Origin: Methanobacteriota archaeon | GTDB lineage: Archaea; Thermoplasmatota; Thermoplasmata; RBG-16-68-12; JAJISG01 | Length of the DNA: 64,000 nt | Reading direction: 5' to 3' | Assembly: GCA_030594205.1 (NCBI GenBank) | Contig: JAUVFR010000002.1 | Location: 41,538-105,537, forward strand | Shown here: in pieces, positions 1 through 9,425 of the stretch | How positions within the stretch are numbered: the stretch's first letter is position 1 | How the letters are laid out: every line of letters starts with the position of its first letter | Translations under genes and position numbers: made by a program | The notes under the pieces: generated by a model | Told to the model about the DNA's origin: nothing | Seen by the model: only the letters and a program-made list of their open reading frames with translations | The model's database searches: none

Positions 1-22
1 CTCCTTTGGGCTGAGACGCCTG

Positions 23-655
23 GTGGAGTGCGGCGAGTGCGGCGCTTTCATTCCCGAGTCCAGCGAATCGTGTCCCAAGTGCGGCACCGAATTCGAGAAC
101 GAGATGGCGAAGTGCAGCAGCTGCCATGCCTGGATCCCGGCGGACGTGAAGAAGTGCCCCGAGTGCGACGTGGAGTTCACCACGGGCAAGTCCAAGTCCT
201 TGGACGTCAAGGACCGGATGCGGAAGCAGTACGAGAACGTCGTCACCAAGTACCGGTCGGAGGCGGGCCGCGCCCTGGGCCACCCGCCCTCGGAGAAGGA
301 GTTCCAGGAGTGGTGGCGGCGGCAGCCCACCTACGTTACGTTTGACCAATGGCTCAAAGAGGAAGAGGAGATGCGGAAGATGGGCTCCAAGCCCTGCCCG
401 CGCTGTAACAACCTCAACTCCCTCACGGCCAGGATCTGTCACCGCTGCGGGACACCGATGACCGGAGAAGCCAAGCCACCTCGCGGTGGCCCGCCACCCG
501 GACCGGACGGTCTCCCGGGCGGAGGGGTCCCTCCTCGTCCGCCTGCAGCGCCTCCCGTGGAAGGCACTCCGGCCCGACCGCCGGAGAAGAAGAGGAGAGC
601 GGTCCTGAAGAAGATTGTCAAGAAGCCCTTCGCCAAGCGGAAGACGAAGAAGTAG
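23..655 (+). CDS. Multi zinc-ribbon protein with Pro-rich/basic tail; frame is open to the window edge, so probably truncated at the 5' end
   Basis: Several CxxC pairs (CGECG, CPKCG, CSSC, CPECD, CPRCN, CHRCG); in-frame codons continue upstream of the GTG at 23. Confidence 0.7.
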   Translation: MECGECGAFIPESSESCPKCGTEFENEMAKCSSCHAWIPADVKKCPECDVEFTTGKSKSLDVKDRMRKQYENVVTKYRSEAGRALGHPPSEKEFQEWWRRQPTYVTFDQWLKEEEEMRKMGSKPCPRCNNLNSLTARICHRCGTPMTGEAKPPRGGPPPGPDGLPGGGVPPRPPAAPPVEGTPARPPEKKRRAVLKKIVKKPFAKRKTKK

Positions 656-773
656 GATGGGCTTCCCGCCACTCGCGGGAGTCTTGGCACTCGTCCGTCA
701 AAAGAGCTATTCACTTCCTCAAGAGAGGGAAAGGAGCGGGAACCCCGACGAGGTCACCCCGCACGATTGACGC

Positions 774-2459
774 CTATTCCTCAGAGAGTTCGGCCCGGAC
801 GATTCCTATCATCTCCTCCGGGTCCTTGTAGTAGGCGGAGGCGATGCGAGCCACGTCTCGGTAGCTCTTGACGCCCGTGCGCTCCATGTATTGGAAGAGC
901 TCCAGCCGCCGCTTGACCTCCTGTTCCATCCGTTTGGGGGTCCAGTTGCGGGCCGTCTGAATCTTCTCGTACACGTAGCTGTGGCCGCTGAAAGAGAAGG
1001 AATCCTCCGCAGGGTTCCAGGTGTAAGCGGAGTTCGTGATGAGCTCATCGGACTCCGGGTCGACTCCGATGATTTCCGTCAGAGACTTCACCCGCCGGGT
1101 CATCTCGGCCCCCACCTTGACCTGACCCTGAAGAAGCACAATGTCCAGGGCGGCCACGAGGGCCCGCGGCAGGTTGATGGGGTCGTTTTCCAGCCGGTGG
1201 ACCATGGACTGCACGTCGTCGGCGTGGAAGGTCGTATACGCACTCTTGCCCGTGGCCATCGCCTGGAAGACCACGTACGACTCCTCACCGCGCACCTCGC
1301 CAATCATGAGGTACTGCGGTCGCTGTCGGAGGGCGGCCGACAGGAGGTCGAACATGTCGATCTCTCCCGCCCGTCGCCCGTCCGGGGCCATGTCGCCGAA
1401 GCCGTGGCGCGTGACGGTGGCCACCCAGTTCTCATGCGGCAGGTTCAGCTCCCGCGTGTCCTCGATGCTGACAATCTTCATCTGGGGTGGCACGAACAGA
1501 AGCATGGCGTTGAGGGTGGTGGTCTTCCCGCTCGCCGTTCCTCCGCAGATGAGCATGGACTGCCCGTTCTCGATGGCCAGCCACAGATAGACCATCATCT
1601 CCGGGCTCATGGTGCGGCCCTCGACGAGATCCATGGGAGTGAAGGGGTTCTCTCGGAACCGTCGGATCGTGAAGCTGGATCCCTTCTTCGTGACGTGCTT
1701 TCCGAGCGTGGCCTGCAATCGTGAGCCGTCGGGGATCGAGGCGTCCAGCATAGGCTGGGCCACGGAGATGTGCTTGCCGCACTTCTGGGCCAGCCAGATC
1801 ACGTAGCTGTCCAACTCCGTCTCGGAGTCGAACTTGATGTTCGAGGGAATGGACCCGTACTTCCGGTGGTAGATGTAGAAGGGAACGCCGACCCCGTCGC
1901 ACGAGATGTCCTCCACCTGGGGATCGACCATCACAGGGTCGATGGCCCCGTAGCGGACGAAGTCTCGGACGATGTAGTACATGATACGCTCCTTGGGGAG
2001 CGGATGGAGGGTGATGCCCAGGTCCCGAAGGAGGCCCTCCACTTTGCTGCGGAGCCAGCTCTCCCGCTGCTTGTCCTCCATATGGGCCGTCATCTCGAGG
2101 TTCTCGATGATGAGGTCCTTCAGCACGCCCAGAAGTTCCTGCTCCTCGCCCGTGAGCTGGGGTTCCAGGACCTCGTAGAAGTGCTGGTTCGCCTGCTCGT
2201 CGTACAGGATGCGGACGTAAGAGTAGTTGTCCACGACGGGCTGAAGCTCGACCTCCCGCATGTTGGGGTTCGTCACGGGGGGGATGGGGGTGATGGCTCC
2301 GGCGATGACCTCCTGGCGGCCCCCGCCCTTGGGCGCCTTCACCTTGAGGACCTTCTCCCCGAGCATGCGCTGGTAGGCTCGGCGCTTCGCCTTCTGGAAG
2401 GCGCTCAGGCGCTTGCCGACGTGCTTCTTATTGTCGTACAGGATGGAAGGGATACCCAT
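774..2459 (-). CDS. Type II/IV secretion (GspE/TadA/VirB11-like) ATPase, second ATPase of the pilus-like operon
   Basis: Walker A GGTASGKTTTLNA, Walker B region LMIGEVRGEES, His box TTFHADD. Confidence 0.9.
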   Translation of the reverse strand: MGIPSILYDNKKHVGKRLSAFQKAKRRAYQRMLGEKVLKVKAPKGGGRQEVIAGAITPIPPVTNPNMREVELQPVVDNYSYVRILYDEQANQHFYEVLEPQLTGEEQELLGVLKDLIIENLEMTAHMEDKQRESWLRSKVEGLLRDLGITLHPLPKERIMYYIVRDFVRYGAIDPVMVDPQVEDISCDGVGVPFYIYHRKYGSIPSNIKFDSETELDSYVIWLAQKCGKHISVAQPMLDASIPDGSRLQATLGKHVTKKGSSFTIRRFRENPFTPMDLVEGRTMSPEMMVYLWLAIENGQSMLICGGTASGKTTTLNAMLLFVPPQMKIVSIEDTRELNLPHENWVATVTRHGFGDMAPDGRRAGEIDMFDLLSAALRQRPQYLMIGEVRGEESYVVFQAMATGKSAYTTFHADDVQSMVHRLENDPINLPRALVAALDIVLLQGQVKVGAEMTRRVKSLTEIIGVDPESDELITNSAYTWNPAEDSFSFSGHSYVYEKIQTARNWTPKRMEQEVKRRLELFQYMERTGVKSYRDVARIASAYYKDPEEMIGIVRAELSEE

Positions 2460-2468
2460 CGGTCCACC

Positions 2469-3443
2469 TCAGAGGAGTTGGAAGCCGGCCACAGCGATGA
2501 TCAGCATGATGAAGGAATGCCGGAAGCCGTTGGCGATCTTCCCGCTATCCAAGACGCCCGCCAAGATGCCGTCTCCCATCGCGTGGACGAGGACCGCGAT
2601 GAAGAAGGCGGTCTCGATTTGGAAGATGATCTCGGGGAGATTCTGGGGCAACGGGCTGGCCGAGATGATGCTCGTGTCCCCCTCTCCGATCTGCCCCGAG
2701 GCCTCCAGCATCTTCGGGAGGAAGGTCGCGCCGAGGATGAAAATCGTGACGAGGAAGACGCCGAAGGAGATGTAGATGACCGCGATGTACGTAGACATTT
2801 CAATCCGCCGCTCGTCCTCGGTGAGTTGGGTTTCCTTGGCGTCGTGGCTGACCATGGTGAGGACGTCCGCCACCTCGCCTCCCGCGTCGCTGGCCTTGAC
2901 GACAATGGCCACGACTCGCTCGACGAGGGGGGTCTTCACCCGCTCGGCGAAGAGTCGCAGGGCGTCCGTTGCGGGGACTCCCCACTGGATTTGCCCTGCC
3001 ATCCGTTGGATCTCATCCGTGAGGACCCCGTATCGGCCTTGGGCGGCCACGACGATGGCCTCCGAGAGGGTCATGCCGAAGCGTCCGGCCTCGGCCACAT
3101 CCCGGAGGAAGTCCGGCAGGCGCTTCTCGATGGCCTTGATGCGCTTGTGCTGCTTGGCCGTGTAGAAGCCGTAAGGCCCGATGAACGCCATTAGGGCGAG
3201 GGCCAGCATGTTCAGGAAGCGTTTGGTGGGATGCTCGCTCTCAGGGACGCCGTCCCCGTCCGTGTCCGCCGGCGGCGTGAAAGAGAGATCGATCATGTCC
3301 ATGAGATTCATCACGGCGACGGCCAGGAGGGCCCCGCCCAGGAGGATGCTGACCATCTTGACAGTGCGCGAGCTGTCCTTCGCCACATAGATGGCCTCCA
3401 CGGCCTCTTGCAGATCCTTGGAAATCCGCTTCGCCTTGGCCAC
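2469..3443 (-). CDS. Type II secretion system F-domain (TadC/ArlJ-like) membrane protein
   Basis: Hydrophobic segments around a T2SF-like cytoplasmic domain (DFLRDVAEAGRFGMTLSEAI); operon context. Confidence 0.8.
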   Translation of the reverse strand: MAKAKRISKDLQEAVEAIYVAKDSSRTVKMVSILLGGALLAVAVMNLMDMIDLSFTPPADTDGDGVPESEHPTKRFLNMLALALMAFIGPYGFYTAKQHKRIKAIEKRLPDFLRDVAEAGRFGMTLSEAIVVAAQGRYGVLTDEIQRMAGQIQWGVPATDALRLFAERVKTPLVERVVAIVVKASDAGGEVADVLTMVSHDAKETQLTEDERRIEMSTYIAVIYISFGVFLVTIFILGATFLPKMLEASGQIGEGDTSIISASPLPQNLPEIIFQIETAFFIAVLVHAMGDGILAGVLDSGKIANGFRHSFIMLIIAVAGFQLL

Positions 3444-4496
3444 CTACTTCGCCTCCTGCTCCTGGTTCCAGATGACAAAGATGAAACCGAACTGGGAGAT
3501 GGGAATCATGAGACCCACGATGACGTAGAGGAGCGTCACCACGAACCCGGAGGAGCCCTTGCTGATGAGAGCCATGATCGCCATGATGACGACCAGGAAG
3601 AGGGGGAAGGCGACGACGACCGTGACGAAACTCTCGGCGAGGAGGCCGAGGCTCTCCATTCGCTTCTTCATCTCTAGCTTGTCTTCCTTCTCGAATTGCT
3701 CGGCCTTCATGAGGAAGTAGGGCTTCATCTGGCCCCCCGAGGTGGCCGTCGTGACGACGCCCTGGAGGAACTCCTGGAACTTCGCGCTCGGAGTCCGCCG
3801 GGCCCCCCGCCTCAGGGCAGTGAGGATGTCCGTCCCCAGGAGCTCGGTGTCCCGTGTAATCCACTCCGCTTCTTCGCGGATTTCCCCGTAGATCTGCTGC
3901 CGGGCAAGCTCCCGAAAGATGACATCGACGGGCACGTTTGCCGAGGCCATGGCCGAGATGAAGGACATGACGCCCGTCAGCTTTCGGTCGATCTTGCGGG
4001 CCCGCCGCTTGGCGCGCCCCGCCGGGATCCCCTTGGTGAACCCCATCCCCAAGAAGACCCCCCGCACCATGACCGTGGGGACCACGGCCAACAGAGCCGG
4101 GATGATGATCAAAGGGAAGAGAGCCCCGCCCATGATCACGAGCAGGAAGAAGCCGAGGCCCAGCGCGGCGATGATGGTTGTCAGGGCCGTGAGGAAGGTC
4201 GCGGTGTAGCTCACGGCCAGGTATTCCTCCGGCCGCAGCCGCATGTGGGCCTTGAGGAGGTTCTCCTCCAGGTCCTCGTTGATCTCCTTGTCCTTCACGG
4301 CGCTGCCCATCAGCCGCCAGGCGAACCGCTGAAAGGGGGTCAGGCCGATGTGGCCCGGCTGCGACCCGGCCGGGAGCTTGATCATGTGGGGCTCGTTGGG
4401 GTCCAGGAACGGGTGTTCGGCCGCCTGGACCTCGGCGCGCCCGCGGGCTTCGAGGCTATCCAGCAGGCTTCTTGCCTCACCCGCCAAGGAGCTCAC
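3444..4496 (-). CDS. Type II secretion system F-domain (TadB/ArlJ-like) membrane protein
   Basis: T2SF-like segment (LTGVMSFISAMASANVPVDVIFRELARQ) with TM helices; overlaps the upstream ATPase gene. Confidence 0.8.
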   Translation of the reverse strand: MSSLAGEARSLLDSLEARGRAEVQAAEHPFLDPNEPHMIKLPAGSQPGHIGLTPFQRFAWRLMGSAVKDKEINEDLEENLLKAHMRLRPEEYLAVSYTATFLTALTTIIAALGLGFFLLVIMGGALFPLIIIPALLAVVPTVMVRGVFLGMGFTKGIPAGRAKRRARKIDRKLTGVMSFISAMASANVPVDVIFRELARQQIYGEIREEAEWITRDTELLGTDILTALRRGARRTPSAKFQEFLQGVVTTATSGGQMKPYFLMKAEQFEKEDKLEMKKRMESLGLLAESFVTVVVAFPLFLVVIMAIMALISKGSSGFVVTLLYVIVGLMIPISQFGFIFVIWNQEQEAK

Positions 4497-6135
4497 CTCC
4501 GACTTCCAACGGGCCCTCGTCGGCCTCCCAGCCCATCTCTTTGCGGATTCGGTTCACCGTGGCGTCGGGGTACTGGTAGTAGCTCACGATGACCTGGGAG
4601 ATTTCCTGGTAGTCTCGGATGTCCTTCTCCACGAGGTACTTGAGGACGGTGATCCGGTTCTGGACCTCGACCTCCATCTCTTCGTGGGTCAGATTCCTCA
4701 GCTCCATGATCTCGTCGAAGAGGAAGGAATGGCCCTTGAACGCGAACGTGTCCGTCGCCTGGTCCCACTCGTAGACCGTGTTCGTGATGAGTTCGTTCGT
4801 CTCGGGTTCGAATCCCACCAGCTCTACGATCTGTCGGATGCGCCGGACGCTCTCCGTCCCAGTGCGGGCCTGCGTCTGGATGATCACGAAGTTCAGGGCG
4901 GTGAGGAGAATCCGCGGCGTGTTGATGGGGGGGTTCTCGAGCCGGTTCACCATGGACTTCACACTGTCCGCGTGCATGGTGCTCATGGTCGGGTGTCCGG
5001 TGGCCATGGCCTGGAACATGGTGTACGTCTCCTTCCCCCGGACCTCGCCCACGAGGATGTAGTTGGGGCGCTGCCGCAAGGCGGCTCGCACGAGATCGTA
5101 CATGTCGATTTCCCCGGGGGCCTTCCCGTCGGCCTGCCGCTCCCCACTCCCGCTGCGGGTGGTCCCGGGAATCCAGTTCTCGTGAGGCAGGTTGATTTCT
5201 CGGGTGTCCTCGATGGAGACGATCTTGGCTCCGGGCCGAATGAAGAGGGCGGAGCTGTTGAGCGTCGCCGTCTTTCCGGCGGCCGTCCCCCCGCAGACCA
5301 TCATGGACTTCCCGTGCTCGACGGCCAGCCAGAGGTAGGCGATCATCTCGGTGGAGGCCGTGTTGAAGGCGATGAGCTCCACCGGGGTGAAGGGCTTCTC
5401 CTTGAAGCGCCGGATAGTGAAACTGGAGCCCCGCGTGGTGACCTCCCGGGCGTAGGTGGCCTGGACCCGGTGGCCCTCCACGGTCGTCCCGTCCAGGATG
5501 GGGCTCGACACGGAGATGGTCTTGCCGCAACGCTGCCCCAGCCTGACAACGAAGGAGTTCAGGGTCTCATCGTCCAGAAAGACCACGTTGGTCTTGATGG
5601 ACTCGTACTTCTCGTGGAACAGGAAGAGGGGGACCTTGACCCCGTCGCAGCTGACATCCTCGACGGCGGGGTCGCTGATGAGCCCGTCACAGATGTCGAA
5701 CCCGACGAAGTCACGCACGATGTAGTAAATGATCTTCTCGTTGGAACGGCTCTCCAGGTCGATGTCCCGAGAGGTGACGAAACTGGTCACAGCCTCCTTG
5801 AGGAACTGCTCTTTCTCTTGGATGGACCGGACGTGGAAGCTGTAGGAGAGGGTCCGCACGAGGGAGTCCTTAATCCGATCCAGGAGCTCCTTCTCCCGCT
5901 GGTTGAGCCGGGGCTCCCACATCTCGTACACGTACTCCGAGTCTTCCTTGTAGAGGAGGACTCGGGCGTAGGAGAAGGGAGCCCTGATTGGGTAGATCTC
6001 AATCTCTTCCACGTTGTGGTCCGAGACGGGCGGGATGGGGGTGAGCTGCGACCCCCGGCCGGGGGTCCAGACGTGGCCCTTTTCCAGGGCCCGTCGGGGC
6101 ATCTTCACCTTTACCCGTCGTTCAAGGAGCTTCAC
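4477..6135 (-). CDS. Type II/IV secretion (GspE/TadA-like) ATPase, first ATPase of the operon
   Basis: Walker A GGTAAGKTATLNS, Walker B region ILVGEVRGKET, STMHADS; paralogous to 774..2459. Confidence 0.9.
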   Translation of the reverse strand: MKLLERRVKVKMPRRALEKGHVWTPGRGSQLTPIPPVSDHNVEEIEIYPIRAPFSYARVLLYKEDSEYVYEMWEPRLNQREKELLDRIKDSLVRTLSYSFHVRSIQEKEQFLKEAVTSFVTSRDIDLESRSNEKIIYYIVRDFVGFDICDGLISDPAVEDVSCDGVKVPLFLFHEKYESIKTNVVFLDDETLNSFVVRLGQRCGKTISVSSPILDGTTVEGHRVQATYAREVTTRGSSFTIRRFKEKPFTPVELIAFNTASTEMIAYLWLAVEHGKSMMVCGGTAAGKTATLNSSALFIRPGAKIVSIEDTREINLPHENWIPGTTRSGSGERQADGKAPGEIDMYDLVRAALRQRPNYILVGEVRGKETYTMFQAMATGHPTMSTMHADSVKSMVNRLENPPINTPRILLTALNFVIIQTQARTGTESVRRIRQIVELVGFEPETNELITNTVYEWDQATDTFAFKGHSFLFDEIMELRNLTHEEMEVEVQNRITVLKYLVEKDIRDYQEISQVIVSYYQYPDATVNRIRKEMGWEADEGPLEVGGELLGG

Positions 6136-6137
6136 TT

Positions 6138-7139
6138 CTACACCTCCGGCGTCGAGCCCTCTCGCCCGACCGCGATGCTCACGAAGGCCTGATTCAGGGT
6201 GAAGCCGTTGATAGGGGCGCCGCCTACCGGATCGTGCACGATCTCCAGGCTCACCGTGTGCGTGAGGTTGACCTCAGATCGGCTCAGTACGTAGAAGGGG
6301 GTTGTCACGGTCTGGCCCCCGGGGGACTCGACGTAGGTGTAGCCGGGAAGGCCAAAGTCCGCACTCAGAATTCCGAACGCCAGGGAGAGGGTGGTGTTGA
6401 AGTGCGTGTACCAGGCGCCGCCGTATCGAGTCGTATGGTTGATCCAGACGGAGCTCTGGAGTGAGTCGTAATCCTGCATGTCGAGACTGAGGAGTTTGCT
6501 CCGGATCCCCTCTGTGCCGTGTCCGGCGGCGTTCCCCGACCCGATGAGCTGGACGAGGGCGAAGCCCAGGTTCACGCCATTGCTCCCGTTGAGCGCTGTG
6601 AACTGGGGGCTGATGCGCACGGTGGATCCTACGGCCTGGCTGAGGATGACCGCGCCGCTCTCGTACGCGAGGTCGAAGGGCACGTTGTAGCGGTCCGCCA
6701 CGTGCAATACCACGCTCCCGGAGCTGGACTGGTTCACCACGTAGGGCGTGCCATCGATGGTGTAAGTGAACTGGACGGACCATGGGGCGGCGTCGCCGTC
6801 TCCGGTCAGGGTCCCGACGGTGGGGGTGGAGAAGATGGGCACGCCGTCAATGCCCATGCTGATGGGGCTGTACGTCTCGATCGGGAGGTAGGTGGTGCCC
6901 CCCACATTTGTCACCTGGGCCGAGACGATCTGGGCGTCGATGGCGCTCTTCAGGTTGGCGAAGTCACCGAGGACGGCATTCATGTGGGCCGCCTCAGACT
7001 CCTTCTGCCACACGGGCACGTACTGGTTGACGATGAGGGCCAGGAACGTCATGGCGACCATGAGGGCCATGACGGTACCTACGGTCGACGCGACGGCCTC
7101 GTCGTTCTGCCTCAAGTGCCTGCGGGTCCGGAACAGCAT
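6138..7139 (-). CDS. Archaeal type IV pilin-like / secreted protein with N-terminal hydrophobic helix
   Basis: N-terminus NDEAVASTVGTVMALMVAMTFLALIV resembles archaeal pilin N-termini; first gene of the operon. Confidence 0.65.
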   Translation of the reverse strand: MLFRTRRHLRQNDEAVASTVGTVMALMVAMTFLALIVNQYVPVWQKESEAAHMNAVLGDFANLKSAIDAQIVSAQVTNVGGTTYLPIETYSPISMGIDGVPIFSTPTVGTLTGDGDAAPWSVQFTYTIDGTPYVVNQSSSGSVVLHVADRYNVPFDLAYESGAVILSQAVGSTVRISPQFTALNGSNGVNLGFALVQLIGSGNAAGHGTEGIRSKLLSLDMQDYDSLQSSVWINHTTRYGGAWYTHFNTTLSLAFGILSADFGLPGYTYVESPGGQTVTTPFYVLSRSEVNLTHTVSLEIVHDPVGGAPINGFTLNQAFVSIAVGREGSTPEV

Positions 7140-7193
7140 GTCGCCTCCGGGCGTTACCCCTCATTCATCCTGGCTTCCGATTTCTGGGAAGTT

Positions 7194-7204
7194 TCTATAA
7201 AAGG
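7194..7204 (-). promoter_or_regulatory. Putative TATA box for the pilus-like operon
   Basis: CTTTTATAGAA on the minus strand about 55-65 nt upstream of the pilin-like ATG at 7139. Confidence 0.5.
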
Positions 7205-7291
7205 GTGCCGACCCTAGATTCATGCCTGAGAACCGGAGCGAGACGGGTTCCCGGAAGGGTTTTATTCCCCCCTCTGGTTAGCTCGCGCGCC

Positions 7292-7377
7292 GCCGCGGTA
7301 ACTCAGTTGGGAGAGTGCCAGACTGAAGCCGTCTGGCAGACATCTGGAAGTCGCCGGTTCGAGCCCGGCCCGCGGCA
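7292..7377 (+). tRNA. tRNA-Phe(GAA) with a 13-nt intron (7329-7341) after position 37
   Basis: Acceptor GCCGCGG/CCGCGGC, T-arm GCCGG-TTCGAGC-CCGGC; removing ccgtctggcagac restores a 7-nt anticodon loop CTGAAGA on stem CCAGA/TCTGG. Confidence 0.93.
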
Positions 7378-7424
7378 TTTCAGGCGGGTTAAGCCTCTAA
7401 TAACCCCCGACGATTCCCCCCCGT

Positions 7425-7537
7425 CCCGCCTTAGCTCAGTTTGGCGAGAGCGGCTGACTGTAGTGGGTTCCCGGAGCGCGGGCTCCGGTTCGGCCGCTGA
7501 GATCAGCAGGTCCCCGGTTCAAATCCGGGAGGCGGGA
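7425..7537 (+). tRNA. tRNA-Tyr(GTA) with a 38-nt intron (7464-7501) after position 37
   Basis: Acceptor CCCGCCT/AGGCGGG, T-arm CCCGG-TTCAAAT-CCGGG; splicing gives stem GCTGA/TCAGC with loop CTGTAGA. Confidence 0.93.
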
Positions 7538-7796
7538 CTCTTTCCCCTGGTTTTGATGAACCAAGACGACTGGCCATGGCCGGAAATCCTCCCTGGTTCT
7601 GATTCTGCGGACCTTTCTCGGAGGCCATAAAAGGCCTCCGCTCCTCTTCTTTTTCCCATCTGCTCATGTCACCCAAGATGCCCACATGAACCGCGTGCAG
7701 GCCGAACTCGCCCGGGTGACCGGCTCTGCCAATCTCAACCTGAGCGTCGATTTCGGAACCCCTGCGCGCCCCCTCTATTGACGACAGGGGCCCTTC

Positions 7797-8192
7797 CTAC
7801 CGAGCCACGAGTGCCATCAGATCCCGGACCTGTTCACTCGCGTGCACCTGCGGCTTGAAGGCGCTTCGCAGCGCGACCTGCATCTCCCTCTCGGAGAGCA
7901 CCCGTCCATCGTCCTTGATCACACGGCAGATCGCCAGGAGCAGCAGCAGCCCATCGAAGGGGGAGTAGCCCGGGTCCTCCCGAACGGCCCGAAAGATCGT
8001 CGAAAGATGAGCCTGTTTCCGCCGCAAATCGATGACCAGCTCCTCCAGACCCTCGAGGTCGTAGTACCGTGGCAGCTGCCGATACCGCTCCACGGTCCTG
8101 ACGGTCACATCGAATTTCGCCGCGATCTCGTCGTCGGAGAGCCCGTTCTCGAACGCGGTGAAGTAATCGTACAGCCGATGGCCCCTTCGAAT
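7797..8192 (-). CDS. Small helix-turn-helix protein; true start uncertain (GTG at 8108 would remove most of the HTH)
   Basis: Open frame ...IRRGHRLYDYFTAFENGLSDDEIAAKFDVTVRTVERYRQ...; SD-like GGAGG 8 nt before ATT at 8192. Confidence 0.55.
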   Translation of the reverse strand: MRRGHRLYDYFTAFENGLSDDEIAAKFDVTVRTVERYRQLPRYYDLEGLEELVIDLRRKQAHLSTIFRAVREDPGYSPFDGLLLLLAICRVIKDDGRVLSEREMQVALRSAFKPQVHASEQVRDLMALVAR

Positions 8193-8313
8193 GCGCCTCT
8201 CCTCCCGGGCCTCACAGCGAGGCAGTCGTGTATAGGCGCCATCTGGCTAAAAGCCGTTTCGCTGGCTTTGGGATTTGGGATCACGTCGGCCGCCCGAGCG
8301 GCCGCCAAAACAC

Positions 8314-8324
8314 TTTTATAAGCA
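8314..8324. promoter_or_regulatory. Putative shared divergent TATA element
   Basis: ACTTTTATAAGC reads as TATA-like on both strands between divergent genes. Confidence 0.45.
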
Positions 8325-8365
8325 ACCGGGCCTACCCCGGGTTCCGGCTTCGCCGGAGGGAAGGG

Positions 8366-9364
8366 ATGGGAATGGTCTTCAGCCGAGGGCAGGCTGGCTA
8401 TGGTGTCCCCGGGGCGACCTGGCCCCAACCGTCAACGCTAACCCTACGCGACGATCGGCGTGGTGTCTATCGATTCGACCCGCGCTTGGAAGACTTCGCC
8501 TCACTCCGAAGGAAGGGGCCCTATTCGTTCTGGGGCTCCATGAAGTACACCTTCCTCCTCTCCCTCATGCTGTGGTGGATCCCCCTCTTTGGCCCCATGA
8601 TCGCCGGCTACGTCGGCGGTCGAAAGGCCGGGAACCAGTGGAGGGGGGCCCTGGCCGCCGTCATCCCGGTGGTGGCCATCTGGATCATCTCCCTGATCGT
8701 CATCAGCTCCGCGGAGTTCCCCGAGCTGCAGAACCTCTTCACCCTGCCGGCCTTCATCCTATACGGCTTCGGGACGATCATTCCTCCCATCGCCCCGTAC
8801 ATGCACTTCCTGGTGGACTACCTCACGGCCTTCGTGGTGGCCCTCCAGCAGACCGCCGTGATGGGCTTCAACGGCTACCTTGTCACGATCATCTTCGCCT
8901 ACATCGGTGGTCTCGTGGCCGCCCAGGTGTACCAGGAGCGCAAGGTCCAGGCGGAGGAGGAGCCCGTCCCGGTGACTTACCAGGTGAACGCGCCCCCCGT
9001 GGCCGCTGTGCAACCGGTGCAGCAGGTCCCGTTGATGCCCGCCGTCGCCCCGGCCTGGTACGGCGTCCATGGCGAGCAGTACGACCAATACCGGCGCATC
9101 CCTCTCGTTTCGCCCTACGAGCGGGAGGAGGAGTATTACGAGCCTCCCCGTCGCGCCCCACGGACGCCTCGCTGGTTCCGTCGGCAGCCGCCGCCGCCAC
9201 CCGAGGAGGCCTACGAGCCCCGAGAGCCCTACGAGCCGGAGGCCGAGACCCGTCCGAGGCAGGAGTCCCCCTCCCGCCGTCGCGGGCGCCGGTTGCGGCA
9301 GGAGGACCTTATTCGCCGATTGGTGGACCGGGCCCTCCGCGACTTCAACCAGGCCACACGTTGA
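8366..9364 (+). CDS. Membrane protein with Pro/Arg/Glu-rich cytoplasmic tail
   Basis: Several hydrophobic segments, then a low-complexity tail; ATG at 8366 preceded by GGAGGGAAGGG. Confidence 0.7.
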   Translation: MGMVFSRGQAGYGVPGATWPQPSTLTLRDDRRGVYRFDPRLEDFASLRRKGPYSFWGSMKYTFLLSLMLWWIPLFGPMIAGYVGGRKAGNQWRGALAAVIPVVAIWIISLIVISSAEFPELQNLFTLPAFILYGFGTIIPPIAPYMHFLVDYLTAFVVALQQTAVMGFNGYLVTIIFAYIGGLVAAQVYQERKVQAEEEPVPVTYQVNAPPVAAVQPVQQVPLMPAVAPAWYGVHGEQYDQYRRIPLVSPYEREEEYYEPPRRAPRTPRWFRRQPPPPPEEAYEPREPYEPEAETRPRQESPSRRRGRRLRQEDLIRRLVDRALRDFNQATR

Positions 9365-9425
9365 TTATCATGGAACGGGACCCAGTGGGAAAGTTTCTTA
9401 CCCGAGCCTCTCGTGGCATCCGCCG

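Noticed and set aside
7686-7781. Small ORF MNRVQAELARVTGSANLNLSVDFGTPARPLY
   Set aside because: 31 codons with no recognisable family or clear promoter/SD; cannot be supported from sequence alone.
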